A DNA stretch of 64,000 bases from Pseudomonas sp. J452 (GCF_024666525.1 NZ_CP088294.1:3534001-3598000); one strand, 5' to 3'. Shown: positions 10,701 to 19,327, numbered from the stretch's first letter. Notes: generated by a model not told the origin, from the sequence alone. Made by a program: numbers and translations.

Positions 10701-13700
10701 GCTTCAGGTTACCCAGCGCCGCCGGCCAGCAGCAGGTGGATCTGCTCGGTTTCGCCTACGAGGCGGTGGACGATCTGGGCAATCGCAGCGAGCGCATCCA
10801 GGGTCGCCGCGACTTCCAGGTGTACCAGGGAACCCTGCCGCCGCTGGACATCCCGCAAGGGCTGAGCGGCAAGGCGGTATCTGCGGGGCGTGTGGTGCTG
10901 GGCTGGAAGCCAGTGGCTGAGGCCAGTGCATACCGCATCCTGCGCCGGGCCGAAGCCGAGCAAGGCTTCAGCGAGCTGGCGCGGGTGCGCGAGGCAAGCT
11001 TCGAAGACAACCTGCCGGTCGCGGCGCAAGCGGATGGCGTGTACTTCTATCAGGTCGCCAGCATTCGCGAACATGAAGGCAAGGAAGCAGTGAGCCAGTC
11101 CAGCGAAGCCGTGCGGGTCGAGGTGGACAGTCAGGCATCTTCGGCCCCGCGCCAGTTGCAGGCCGAGATGAATGGTGCGGGTGTGGTCCTGCGTTGGCAG
11201 GCACCTGCCGAGGCCGGTGCCTACAGCTACAACCTGTACCGTGCCGACGTCGGCCAGGATGTGCCGATCACTCTTGCGGGGCGTACCGCGCTGCAGAGCA
11301 AGATTCCGGAGCTGATTGCCCTCGACAGCCAGCCCTCCGACAGCGAGCACGCCTACACCGTGACGGCGGTGGACGCCGCCGGCAACGAGTCCGCCCCGGC
11401 CGATACCGTCTACCTGAATGCCGGGTTGCTGCCGGTGCGCGACCTGAAACTGGTCTCCCATGAAGGTGAGCCACCGCTGTTGCAGTGGGATCACAGCGGC
11501 CAGGATGTTGTGGGCTACAACGTCTATGTCGGTGCCGAAGGCAGCACGCAGAAGCTCAACAGCCAGTTGCTCCAGGTCAAGCAATACCAGGACCAGGGGC
11601 TGACGCTGCCACTGACTGCCGACCGCCGCTACAGCATTACCGCGGTGGATGCCCAGGGTGTTGAAAGCCTGCCGCATGCGCTGTTGCTACCGGCCCTGCG
11701 TGCAGAGCTGCGCGCGGACCAGCAACTCCAGCGCGGTCTGTTCAATACCCTTTACTACCGGGTCAGCAACAACAGCGCGTTGGAACTGGGGCGCCTGCGT
11801 TTGCGCGTCAGTACCGAGGTGAATGGCGAGATCAAGCAGCACCTCTCCGACTACTTCGAGGTTGCCCCAGGCAGCCTCGAGGAAGTGTCGGTGGTGATCG
11901 GCGGCTATCCGGAGCTGCCGGGTGTGGTGCCGCTGAGCAGTGAGCTGATCTATGCCCCGCAGCCGGGCGAGGAAGTGCTGATCCAGCGCCGCGAATCGTT
12001 GCCGGCCGGTGAGAACGCGCTGCTGGTACAGCTGCTGGCCGATGATCTGACGCGGGGTGGCGCGGCCCAGGTTCGTCTGCGTCTGGAAAACCCCAGCGAC
12101 GTGGCAACCGAACTGGTTACCGCCCGTGCCAATGGCAGCCAGGCGTCGGACGAAATGCGTCTGGTGCTCGAGGACCTGCAAGGCAACGTGCTGGCCAGCC
12201 AGCCGATCAAGGCCAATCTGGGCAATGGTCTGGTGACCGTACGTGACGGCCGTACCGTGCTCCGCGTCGGGGCGCTGGACACCGTGGAAACCGAGCCCTT
12301 CAGCATTGCTGTGCCGGTGGCTGCGCCCGATCAGGTACGCCTGCGTCTGGAGGCGGATTACCTGCATTACCAGACCGGCCTGCCCACCGAACAGAAGATT
12401 CGCGGCCTGCGCAGCAGTCGCGAGATGACCCTGGTGGAAAGTCCCTACTACGGTGAGCTGACTCAGGTCGCTCCGCAGCAGCTACAGGCCGGCGATAAGG
12501 TCCTGCTCACTGGCCGCGCCCTCAAGCGCGAAGATGACCAGCCGCTGGCCAATGTTGACCTCAAGATCGTGCTCACCGTGCGTGGCTTCGAGCGGGTGGT
12601 CAGTGTCACCACCGATGCCCTGGGCCAGTTCTCCTATGAGCATCAGACGGCAGTGGCCGACTCCGGCAACTATCAAGTGTCTGTGGTGCACCCGAACATC
12701 GCGACGCGGCCACAGCATGGACAGTTCCTGATCCAGGGCGCCTCCGTTTCACCGTCGAGCGTCAGCACGCAATTCCCACGCAACTACGAGCAACTGGTGA
12801 CCGTTGTGGTCGATGCAGGTCACGACACGGCGCTGAACAACCTGCGCCTGGAGTACGTCAAGCCAACCGGCAGCAGTGGCTTGCCAGTGGGCATCAAGGT
12901 GCTGGCCAGCCCGCCCTTGAACCTGGCGGCGCAGAAGCGCGGCAACCTGACCCTGCGCATCAGCGGCGATAACAGTGCCGCAGCCAGCGGTTTGCTGGAC
13001 TATCGCGTCGTCGCCGATGGGCTGAGCAAGCCGCTGGGGCAGACGCGCATCCAGTACAGCCTGGTGGAGGCGCGCCCTGTGATCAACGTCAGCCCTAACC
13101 AGATCCGTACCGGCCTCAAGCGCGGTGGTGAAGAACAGGTCGAGACCGTCAATCTGAAGAACACCGGTCTGGACGTGTTGCGCAATGTGCGCCTGAGTCT
13201 GCACAACAGCGAGGGCGGCGCACTGCCGGAATGGGTCAGCCTGCGCAGTGCCGAACGCCTGAGCGATCTGGCAGTCGGCGCGGCCGTGCCGCTCAATATC
13301 GCCTTCAAACCGGGCGATGGGGTGGCGGAGGGCAACTACTACGTCACCCTGCGTATTCAGAGCGACAACCACCCGCAGGTGGATGTCGCCATGGAAGCGG
13401 CGGTGACTCAGTCGGGCCAGGGCGGGGTGATCTTCCAGGCATCGGACATCTACACCGGCACCCGGGATGACAACGGCCAGCTGATCCCCGGCCTGGCCGA
13501 CGCCAAGATCAAACTGCAAAACCGCAACGTGCTGACGGAGGAATACAGCGTCACCACCGACAATCGCGGTCAGGCGCTGCTGGAGAACATTCCGGCCGGT
13601 GAATACACCTACCGCGTCTCGGCCTGGGACCACGAGGATCTGGCCGGGCAGCTATGGATCAAGCCGGGGATGACCCAGGCCGAACAGGTGTTCCTGATGA

Positions 13701-14227
13701 GCAAGCTGGTCACCGTGGAGTGGTCGGTCAAGGAAATCACCCTGGAGGATCGCTACGAGGTCATCCTGGATGCCACCTTCAAGACCAATGTGCCGACTGC
13801 ATTGGTGATGATCGAGCCGTTGTCGATTAACCTGCCGGCGATGCGCAAAGGCGATGTGCTGCAAGGTGAGTTGACCTTGACCAACTACGGCCTGGTGCGT
13901 GCGGATGATGTGACGGCCTCGCTGCCAGCGGGCGACGCCCGAGCGAAGATCGAGTACCTGCGTTCGGTGCCCAACACCCTGCATGCCGGGGACGTGGTGA
14001 TCATTCCGTACCGCATCGTCGCCCTGCAGAGTTTCGATCCGGACGACGAGCTGAATGGCGCGGCCGGTTGCTGGAGTTTCAACTACCAGGGCGTGGTCAG
14101 CTATGCGAGCTACTGCGCCAACGGTGTTCGTGTATCGGGTCGGGCCAATGTGGCCTGGCACTCCGCCGGTGGTGGCAGCTGTGGTGTGGCTGGTGGTGCG
14201 GGGTCCTGGGGGGGGCTGGGGCGGTAG
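4751..14227 (+). CDS. Giant multidomain secreted/surface protein with frameshifted 3' end
   Basis: About 3,158 residues. ATG 4,751 is chosen over the upstream in-frame start at 4,727 because it gives a clean signal peptide (MKGLLGFF..., cleavage after ~A23) and has AGGG six bases upstream. Residues ~48-607 are two nearly identical 280-residue Gly-rich units and ~608-825 a diverged third; their GGxxGGxGG pattern resembles beta-helical adhesin repeats. Residues ~940-1,120 are Ig-like modules, ~1,210-2,310 fibronectin-III-like modules, then beta-sandwich domains, a CARDB-like domain near 2,776, a carboxypeptidase-regulatory-like domain near 2,893-2,985, and a Gly-rich end. The last third matches the upstream paralogue. 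The frame stops at TAG 14,225 right after a G8 tract; removing one G would join it to the conserved Cys-containing tail. Surface adhesion or secretion is inferred; no catalytic domain was recognised. Confidence 0.85.
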   Translation: MKGLLGFFCAGLLMAGIVLDVSASEELLIQSNTTIASTDLQHDGKRLIVDGATLTLSGSHAYESVLLRNSAVLTSPVEASINLRAGTVEVDATSRIDVSAKGKQGVAGTIYYAGGSYGGRGGNYSSYVSLEPYGDFREPRDLGSGGRNGSSSYTRGGGAFELQADTLKLDGLLQANGQTNTASYASGSGGSLLLRVGALSLGQQARIEANGGGSSTVYTYGGGGGGRVALYYGAVNQGSLVTQVLAKGGLSTHAQAGAAGSIYLKGTDNGTEELVFNNDGVPVTASLALLDLSSGASYGGKLSWNKVVGEIKGKVPFDPVVSSAVQLVVDNATLSLSGSHAYESVLLRNSAVLTSPVEASINLRAGTVEVDATSRIDVSAKGKQGVAGTIYYAGGSYGGRGGNYSSYVSLEPYGDFREPRDLGSGGRNGSSSYTRGGGAFELQADTLKLDGLLQANGQTNTASYASGSGGSLLLRVGALSLGQQARIEANGGGSSTVYTYGGGGGGRVALYYGAVNQGSLVTQVLAKGGLSTHAQAGAAGSIYLKGTDNGTEELVFNNDGVPVTASLALLDLSSGASYGGKLSWNKVIGELKGEILFDPALGNKTQLLLDSATLTLSGTHAYESVLLRNSAVLTSPVEMALNLSADTVDVDATSRIDVSGKGSLASLAVGYYCGGSHGGLGGSYNGGSVNPVFGDKLMPITFGIGGKSSSSAQTRGGGALSLVARVLQLDGQLLANGASGAAGGMIGGGAGGSLWVNAQHLIGSATTRIQAVGGNGLSSAGAGGGGRIAIYYAGLLDVDALSQISVASGSGSSAGGVGSLHLEHRIGSTAVLGTSLVDQINKDLQQFSLDFINAVSPSSINTDTIRLQGGAGVVPITSINAVNPTKYTVELGTALADGDYELRVSGIRSAQGRGMDQDGNGIEDEASDVFVRTFTIDRAPPPVPQVSAPAISPAVNELTVRKVSISGSREDQTAVLVNGVQQVPLGDGAWNIADFALPEGVGELQIQARDAAGNLSPAALVKFNVDSLKPAPAQYSHSGSIREVPSFVWVRFVEAGSGLDLANSSIVLKRSGSTLSGPLTLDTDVLRLTPSSPLLEGSYTYEVRLQDNFGNRWSGTNTFNLDYSVPAALVLNDYPSVTTSGKQRFSGSKEAGTTVRIRNIAGNVLVTIGGSTVWQYDLTLSPGDNLFTVDQTDAAGNVSPRTPFQIRFDNQAPGNVLLSADPRGNGTSVKLSWPTYDEVANGNDIKEYQVYSAAQAFTSIAGAQLLQKVPGGTKQVVIAGLTRNEERHYAVLAVDHQGLQQSDVTSLAVTPQDSLPPEEVGGLHVKPGADQLELSWQTSANSAADLSGYALYVGANGEQRIDLPLATLVNGLRYTLTGLAAAQAYPLRLVAVDADDNESAGIRNPGVTWLANPQGVELEPFANRFDVSWSAAEPAALLSGYRVYIADAPFNSVNGMTPRLSRSATQLSGSVAGLQNDQTYHVAVTAVNTSGGENPQVQSFTVKPQADAAGPQLTQLSWNSVAGTVDLLSGGELATLGELQLQASDESGISRIELSLDGQPLGQAIQSATGYRQPLDLVRISDGEHRLGLKLYDTLENLSETSVELDVALAEPAKPSLRLQSQAQTSNTAAQVLIVRGQANALAQVELNGDLLAGEFDLAGSGEVLLPVTLAEGENQLTARLRHANRSDFGDDSDPLSVTLDTTLPDAPQGLQAVGKTQGVVQLNWGAVTPNTAVGYNLYVANQPFTENSGASRINSSPIAAASYTHKPTADGTYYYRVVSVNKVGSESALSAQKSATADRVLPRVDSITYTSQGQVAADGRHAQGRVDVRVKVSEQLRNAPFLSLDVPEGASIPVRMTQAANDPLYYQGSFDITTSLPSGLLYARVSAYDNVGNEGTEIIEGKSLRIDTQGPDVQQLSLLPESPVENLVANNQGREVQVILRLSDEPTGMPQLAPQLNGQSVGSPLALTRDAQSQPGSPIYTGSFRLPSAAGQQQVDLLGFAYEAVDDLGNRSERIQGRRDFQVYQGTLPPLDIPQGLSGKAVSAGRVVLGWKPVAEASAYRILRRAEAEQGFSELARVREASFEDNLPVAAQADGVYFYQVASIREHEGKEAVSQSSEAVRVEVDSQASSAPRQLQAEMNGAGVVLRWQAPAEAGAYSYNLYRADVGQDVPITLAGRTALQSKIPELIALDSQPSDSEHAYTVTAVDAAGNESAPADTVYLNAGLLPVRDLKLVSHEGEPPLLQWDHSGQDVVGYNVYVGAEGSTQKLNSQLLQVKQYQDQGLTLPLTADRRYSITAVDAQGVESLPHALLLPALRAELRADQQLQRGLFNTLYYRVSNNSALELGRLRLRVSTEVNGEIKQHLSDYFEVAPGSLEEVSVVIGGYPELPGVVPLSSELIYAPQPGEEVLIQRRESLPAGENALLVQLLADDLTRGGAAQVRLRLENPSDVATELVTARANGSQASDEMRLVLEDLQGNVLASQPIKANLGNGLVTVRDGRTVLRVGALDTVETEPFSIAVPVAAPDQVRLRLEADYLHYQTGLPTEQKIRGLRSSREMTLVESPYYGELTQVAPQQLQAGDKVLLTGRALKREDDQPLANVDLKIVLTVRGFERVVSVTTDALGQFSYEHQTAVADSGNYQVSVVHPNIATRPQHGQFLIQGASVSPSSVSTQFPRNYEQLVTVVVDAGHDTALNNLRLEYVKPTGSSGLPVGIKVLASPPLNLAAQKRGNLTLRISGDNSAAASGLLDYRVVADGLSKPLGQTRIQYSLVEARPVINVSPNQIRTGLKRGGEEQVETVNLKNTGLDVLRNVRLSLHNSEGGALPEWVSLRSAERLSDLAVGAAVPLNIAFKPGDGVAEGNYYVTLRIQSDNHPQVDVAMEAAVTQSGQGGVIFQASDIYTGTRDDNGQLIPGLADAKIKLQNRNVLTEEYSVTTDNRGQALLENIPAGEYTYRVSAWDHEDLAGQLWIKPGMTQAEQVFLMSKLVTVEWSVKEITLEDRYEVILDATFKTNVPTALVMIEPLSINLPAMRKGDVLQGELTLTNYGLVRADDVTASLPAGDARAKIEYLRSVPNTLHAGDVVIIPYRIVALQSFDPDDELNGAAGCWSFNYQGVVSYASYCANGVRVSGRANVAWHSAGGGSCGVAGGAGSWGGLGR
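4967..5667 (+). repeat. Long direct repeat, copy 1 (inside giant gene)
   Basis: This stretch is base-for-base identical to 5,807-6,507, offset exactly 840 bp (280 codons). The mismatches that bound the identical stretch are at 4,966/5,806 and 5,668/6,508. The similarity continues at lower identity outside these limits. Confidence 0.9.
5807..6507 (+). repeat. Long direct repeat, copy 2 (inside giant gene)
   Basis: Identical over 701 bp to copy 1. A third unit of the same protein family follows at about 6,570-7,230 but is clearly diverged. Zero silent differences between copies 1 and 2 point to very recent duplication or gene conversion. Confidence 0.9.
14208..14215 (+). repeat. G8 homopolymer at the frameshift point
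   Basis: Eight consecutive G lie in the Gly-rich end of the giant gene. With eight G the frame reads WGGLGR and stops. With seven G it would read WGGWGGSGGGSF and continue into the tail that is conserved in the upstream paralogue. Confidence 0.8.
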
Positions 14228-14345
14228 CGGGGGTGGTAGCTTCATCCCGCGGCCAACGCCGGTCAGCGATCAGCAGTGCGTACCATCGCCGAATTGCGAG
14301 AGCGGTAACTGCCCGGGCCTGGGTGCCAACGGCGGCGGCAAATAA
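14217..14345 (+). pseudogene. Displaced C-terminal tail of the giant protein
   Basis: In the -1 frame relative to the giant gene this encodes WGGSGGGSFIPRPTPVS followed by QQCVPSPNCESGNCPG and a GGGK end, then TAA. The upstream paralogue ends with the same pattern (QQCVPPTDCESGNCPG, GGGK) in frame. The tail therefore belongs to the giant gene and is lost from its product as the sequence stands. Confidence 0.8.
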
Positions 14346-14402
14346 CTAGATAACGAAAAGGATGCCTGCCCCATCGGGGTAGGCACTAAGGGAGTGCGTG
14401 CT

Positions 14403-17400
14403 GTGGTTAAGGGTATTTTCGGCCGTTTGGGCCTGTGGTTGTGTGGGGGCGTACTGGCAATGGGGGCTGGCTTGGCACAGGCCAAGCCGGGTATCGACCA
14501 TCGTTTCGCCACCCCGCACTACGCCGAAGGCCGTCTGCAGCTGGATGTGCTCGACCTGCAGGTGCAGGCCCTGGGCGCGCCGGTGCGCATCCTGCGTAGC
14601 TGGAAGGGCGGCAAGTGGGTGTGGAACGAGCGCTGGGCCGACCTGGAAGTGCTCGGCGCCGCCGATGCGTCCGCGCCGCAGGGCGCCGCCGACCCGGCCA
14701 ACGCCGACAAGCCCTACGCCATCGTTCGCGCCGGGCAGAGCTACCTGCGCGCGAGCAGCACCGCGCAAGGCCAGGACATCGCGTTCAACAACCTGCCGCA
14801 ACGTACCCTGATCGCCCTGCAGCGCGGCCTGGCGGGCTACCGCTGGCAAGACACCCAAGGCAACCGCAACGAATACGACGCTCAGGGCCGCATCACTGGC
14901 TACACCGACCACAACGGCATTCGGACCAGCCTGGTGCGCGACAGCGAAGGGCGCATCGCCGAGATCAAGGATCACCACGGCGAGAGCCTGATCACCCTGA
15001 CCTACAGCGCCGGCAACCTGACCAGCGTCAAGGACTACAGCGGCCGCGAAGTCAAATACGAATACAGCAACAACCGACTCAGCGCCGTGACCGACGTGCT
15101 CGGCAAACGCTGGCAGTACCACTACGACGCCAACGGCCTCTCTGGCTACACCGACCCGCTGCAACAGCGCACCGGCTTCGTCCTCGGCAAGGACGACCGC
15201 GTGCAGGAACGCCGCCTGCCGGATGGTCGCTTCACCCAGTACAGCTACAGCTACGACGAAGCCCAGGAACAGTACTACGTGCGCAGCGTTGACCAGGCGG
15301 GCCTGGTCAAAGAACAGTGGTACGACCGTCTGGGTCAACTGGTGCGTGAGCAACTGGACGGCGAGACCCAGTTCAGCCGCAGCTACCTGCTCTCGGACCG
15401 CTCCAGCGACATGAGCAAAGTGGCCGAGGCCTACCGCATCAGCGGCAAAAGCCTGGCCGTGACCAAGGAAATCTCCCAACGCCAGGGCCGTGCGCCATCG
15501 CCCTACGTGGCGCAGATGACCGAAGAAGACGCCCACGGCAACCGCACCCTGACCGAGTACAACCGCTACGGCCAGACCATCCGCGTGCAGTACGCCGATG
15601 GCAGCGAGATCAGAAAGAGCTACGACCCGGCGACCAACCGCATCGCCGAAGAGATCAGTGAGCGGGGGATCAAGACCCAGTACCGTTACGACGGTAAAGG
15701 CAATCTGATCGAGTTGATCGAAGCGGCGGGGCTTCCGGAAGAAACCCGCACCGGCTACCGCTACAACGCCTTGGGCCAACTGGAAGGCGAAGACCGTCCT
15801 GGTGACGAGGCGGCGCAGACCCCGGCGGCGAGTTGGAACTACGGCTATGACGGTAAGGGCAACCGCAATCTCACCCGAGACCCGCTGAATTACGAAACCC
15901 GCTACACCCATGATGTGTTGGGCAATGTGCTGAGCGTAACCAATGCCTTGGAGAAGACCTGGGCCAGTACCTATGACGCGGTGGGCAACCTGAAGAGCCT
16001 GAAGACACCGCTCAATCAGGAGACGTTGTACGGGTATGACGACCTGGGGCAGCGGGTCAGCGTGCGGGCGCCAAATGGGGCGACTCAAGTCATAGAACCG
16101 AATGCGACGGGGCTGCCGAAGAGCATTACCGACGCGGCGAATGCGCGGACTCAGTTTGAGTACGATGCGAGTCAGCGGCTGGTGGCAGTGGTGGACCCCT
16201 ATGGTAATCGGGTCGAAAGGCAGTACGACAGCCGAGGCCGTCTGAAGACGAGTAAGGACCAAGCAGGCAATGCTGCACAGTATCGCTATGAGCAGGATCG
16301 GTTGTCTGGTGTCGACTATCCGACTTACCAAGAAAACTACGAATACGATAGCCGTGAGCGACGGCTGAGTGAGGCTCGCCTCTATAGCGAGCGTGGTGAG
16401 GTTAAGACTCAGCGAGACCAGTTTCGCTATCTGGCAGATGGTTTGCAGTCAGAGTGGATAGATCCTGCACAAAACGCTACTCGCCCCAGCTACGACAACC
16501 TGGGACGGTTAACTAGCAGCACCGATGCCGAAGGTGGTGTGACTCGTTTTACCTACGATGCTCGCGGCAATATGGTCCAAGTTACTGATCCGGCGGGGCG
16601 TATAACTCGTTTCCGCTACGATGCCCGCGATGCAGTGGCGAGCGAAATCAAGGCTGGCAATGGTGATACGCCGACGACAGAGCGTCGCTACGTTTATGAC
16701 AAGGTTGGCAATCTCAAGCAGGCCACCACCCCGGATGGCCGGGTCAGCACCTACCACTACGACGACAGCAATCACCTGTTGCGCATCGATCATTTCGCCA
16801 CGACTTCGGCGGTAGAGATCGACGAGACGAATGGCACCACCACCTACGGTTACAATGTACTTAATCGACTGGCCAGCTACGAAGATGAAGCCAGCAAGGC
16901 CATCTACACACACGATGTGCTAGGTCGGGTGGAAAGCATCACAACCACCTACAAACAGGCCGATCCGGTTTTCAGCAAGACCATCAGCTACATCTACGAT
17001 TTGAACGGCCGCAAGACCAGCTACACCACGCCGGAACAGCAGAGTTACGGCTACCGCTACACTCCGCATGGCCGCTTGGCCGGAGTCAGCATTCCCGACG
17101 AAGGCAGCATCAGCTTCCAGGACTTCAACTGGCTAAGGCCGCAGAGCATCCTGTTTCCTGGTGGTAACCAGTACAGCCTGGGCTACGACGGGCTGCAGCG
17201 CTACGAAAGCCGGGTGCTCAAGGATGCCGCCGGCAATCCGATGCTGAGCTGGCAGTATGACTACGATGCTGTGGGCAATATCACCGCCATCGAAGGCCAG
17301 GGCGGCAAGACCACCTACGACTACGACAAGCTATACCGCCTGACCGAGGCCAAGTATCCCGAGGGGGATGGCCGCAAAAACGAAGCCTATGTCTACGACG

Positions 17401-18635
17401 GTGTGGGCAACCGTCTGGACGAGGCCGTCAGTAAAGACGAGCTGGATATCGGCCAGTGGCAGTACAACTCCCATAACCAGCTAGTTAGTCACGATGGCAT
17501 CGGCTATCGCTACAACCGCGATGGCCACTTGATCGAGCGGGGTGCCCTGCAGGCTGATGGCAGCCTGATCCAGAGCGGCGCCATCGACCATTGGCTGTAT
17601 CAGTACGACGCCCGCGCGCGGTTGGTGGAGGTGGAGAAGAACGGTCAGGTGCTGGCCCGCTACACCTATAACCCATTGGGGCAACGGATCGGCAAGACCC
17701 TGCCGCAACAGGGCACGACCACCTACTACCTGTACAGCGAAGAAGGGCTAGTAGGCGAGTACGACGCTCAGGGCGAATTGCTGCAGGAGTATGCCTACAA
17801 CCCGACCGCGCCATGGATGAGTCAGCCGCTATTCACGCGTGCCAAGTCGAATGCTCAAGGCTCAGCTCTGCAAGTGCACTACTACGGCACTAGCCATCTG
17901 GGTACGCCGGAAGTGGCCTTCCTGAAGAGTGGGGAGGTGACGTGGCGTGCTAAGACTCAGGCCTTTGGCGAAGCGACAGTGACGCTCAATGCCCTCAATA
18001 ACCCACTGCGTTTCCCAGGGCAGTATTTCGATCAGGAAACCGGGCTGCATTATAATTACTACCGAGACTATGATGCGAGCCTCGGCCGATATATGCAAAG
18101 TGATCCAATTGGAATCGCTGGAGGTCTAAATTATTATGCTTATGTCGGAGGTCGCCCGCTACGGTATATTGATCCAAGTGGCACAAATGCGATTGTGGTT
18201 GGTGGCTTCATTGCTGCTGTTGTCTATTTAAGTGTTTCTGCAGCAGTAAATAGCGGGAATGTTGCGAATAATGCTGGTGAGTGGGAGGAGGATCAGTGGG
18301 GAGAGGGTGACTGGGAAGATGACTGGGAAGATGGCGCAGATGATGATAGTGATTGGTGGGATGATGACTATCATAATGATGAAAATTGGATTTTGGATAA
18401 ACCTGTCCCCGTGTCGTGTAGTGAGATAAAAGCTGATTTGCAGGTTCTAAGAGATGCATTAGAGCGTCGATTGAGGCAGTTAAGGCCTGATGACGCTAAT
18501 AATATAGTGGGTAAAGATCATCGCGCTAGAATAAAAAGAGTAAAAGACAGAATAGCTGTTTTGGAAATTGCACTTGAAACATGTCAGGCGGATGTGGCTT
18601 CTTGTCCTGTGCCAACTGAGCAGCAGAACTCTTAA
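14403..18635 (+). CDS. YD/RHS-repeat protein with polymorphic C-terminus
   Basis: About 1,410 residues. GTG 14,403 is preferred because AAGGGAG lies eight bases upstream; GTG 14,394 is the alternative. A signal peptide (VKGIFGRLGLWL...GLAQA) is followed by ~1,100 residues of YD repeats (many variants of YDxxGNLxxxxxP) and the RHS core-associated end (RYMQSDPIGIAGGLNYYAYV, then YIDPSGTN near residue 1,256). Such proteins form a closed beta shell around a C-terminal toxin. The tip here is one hydrophobic segment, a strongly acidic Trp/Asp/Glu-rich stretch (~18,275-18,395) and a helical Cys-bounded segment; I do not recognise a toxin family. Base composition becomes AT-rich from ~18,040, typical of exchangeable tips. 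The signal peptide suggests Sec export rather than T6SS loading. Confidence 0.85.
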   Translation: MVKGIFGRLGLWLCGGVLAMGAGLAQAKPGIDHRFATPHYAEGRLQLDVLDLQVQALGAPVRILRSWKGGKWVWNERWADLEVLGAADASAPQGAADPANADKPYAIVRAGQSYLRASSTAQGQDIAFNNLPQRTLIALQRGLAGYRWQDTQGNRNEYDAQGRITGYTDHNGIRTSLVRDSEGRIAEIKDHHGESLITLTYSAGNLTSVKDYSGREVKYEYSNNRLSAVTDVLGKRWQYHYDANGLSGYTDPLQQRTGFVLGKDDRVQERRLPDGRFTQYSYSYDEAQEQYYVRSVDQAGLVKEQWYDRLGQLVREQLDGETQFSRSYLLSDRSSDMSKVAEAYRISGKSLAVTKEISQRQGRAPSPYVAQMTEEDAHGNRTLTEYNRYGQTIRVQYADGSEIRKSYDPATNRIAEEISERGIKTQYRYDGKGNLIELIEAAGLPEETRTGYRYNALGQLEGEDRPGDEAAQTPAASWNYGYDGKGNRNLTRDPLNYETRYTHDVLGNVLSVTNALEKTWASTYDAVGNLKSLKTPLNQETLYGYDDLGQRVSVRAPNGATQVIEPNATGLPKSITDAANARTQFEYDASQRLVAVVDPYGNRVERQYDSRGRLKTSKDQAGNAAQYRYEQDRLSGVDYPTYQENYEYDSRERRLSEARLYSERGEVKTQRDQFRYLADGLQSEWIDPAQNATRPSYDNLGRLTSSTDAEGGVTRFTYDARGNMVQVTDPAGRITRFRYDARDAVASEIKAGNGDTPTTERRYVYDKVGNLKQATTPDGRVSTYHYDDSNHLLRIDHFATTSAVEIDETNGTTTYGYNVLNRLASYEDEASKAIYTHDVLGRVESITTTYKQADPVFSKTISYIYDLNGRKTSYTTPEQQSYGYRYTPHGRLAGVSIPDEGSISFQDFNWLRPQSILFPGGNQYSLGYDGLQRYESRVLKDAAGNPMLSWQYDYDAVGNITAIEGQGGKTTYDYDKLYRLTEAKYPEGDGRKNEAYVYDGVGNRLDEAVSKDELDIGQWQYNSHNQLVSHDGIGYRYNRDGHLIERGALQADGSLIQSGAIDHWLYQYDARARLVEVEKNGQVLARYTYNPLGQRIGKTLPQQGTTTYYLYSEEGLVGEYDAQGELLQEYAYNPTAPWMSQPLFTRAKSNAQGSALQVHYYGTSHLGTPEVAFLKSGEVTWRAKTQAFGEATVTLNALNNPLRFPGQYFDQETGLHYNYYRDYDASLGRYMQSDPIGIAGGLNYYAYVGGRPLRYIDPSGTNAIVVGGFIAAVVYLSVSAAVNSGNVANNAGEWEEDQWGEGDWEDDWEDGADDDSDWWDDDYHNDENWILDKPVPVSCSEIKADLQVLRDALERRLRQLRPDDANNIVGKDHRARIKRVKDRIAVLEIALETCQADVASCPVPTEQQNS

Positions 18636-18648
18636 TTATGGTGGTGAA

Positions 18649-19116
18649 ATGAATACAGTGAGTTTGCATGTTTCTGAGTTGAGGGGCTTTCTTGGGGCTA
18701 TGCAGGTTCTCTGTGGTGATAGATATAGTTTTGGGGTGGATTGCCTTGATGATGAAGGCGGAGTTGAATCATCGGTTCTGAAGCATTTTTCTATGCTTGG
18801 ATCAGGATTTCAGTGTAATTCCGTTGATCAAGAATCTTTTGAGGATGTGAAGTCGCTCCTTGATAAATATTTATTCCGCGCTTTACCTGCTCTTGGTCAG
18901 GGGTGTAAGAAGAGAATTGCACGGCAGTTGATTGAGTACTATGGGTTGATTGCCACTGCCGAGAATGAGTTTGGAGCTTTTAATCCACTCTCTGTGCAGG
19001 GGGCTATATATGTGCCTGATGTAAGCTCTGTTTTCTATGTTGAGTGTTCTTATTATGCGGTGAAAGTGGGGCGCTACATTGTATTGACGGGGCTGGGTGT
19101 AAAGCGTGACAGCTAA
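18649..19116 (+). CDS. Small AT-rich gene after the RHS tip, candidate immunity protein
   Basis: 155 residues from ATG 18,649, which has GGTGGTGAA just upstream; the frame is open further upstream but overlaps the RHS gene without a ribosome site. No signal peptide or membrane segment. It starts 13 bases after the RHS stop and shares its AT-rich composition, the classic arrangement for a cognate immunity gene. No family was recognised, so the immunity role rests on position alone. Confidence 0.6.
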   Translation: MNTVSLHVSELRGFLGAMQVLCGDRYSFGVDCLDDEGGVESSVLKHFSMLGSGFQCNSVDQESFEDVKSLLDKYLFRALPALGQGCKKRIARQLIEYYGLIATAENEFGAFNPLSVQGAIYVPDVSSVFYVECSYYAVKVGRYIVLTGLGVKRDS

Positions 19117-19327
19117 ACTCTGATTTCGGTGAACTTTGTCGATCTTCGACATTTTCTGGTTGTAACCATCTCTGCGGCTTCGAAGTTTTTTCACAAGCAT
19201 TATGGAGCTCATCTTTGGACGGGTTTCGGTTTTTAGATTGAAGTAATTGTGGGGCTTGCCCCCACTCTAAAAGTGGTTGGCTTTGCATGTGGTGGGTGGT
19301 TGCCCGCTCTAGAAATTTGGGGGAATA
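19117..19327. promoter_or_regulatory. Intergenic leader of the RTX-repeat gene
   Basis: 211 bases of mixed composition between the small AT-rich gene and the next large gene. It ends in a strong GGGGG ribosome site (ttgggggaata) before ATG 19,328. I see no clear terminator or operator. Confidence 0.35.

Noticed and set aside
14346..16331. Minus-strand frame of 661 codons opposite the RHS gene
   Set aside because: The plus strand encodes clear YD repeats; the antisense frame is low-complexity hydrophobic and has no family features.
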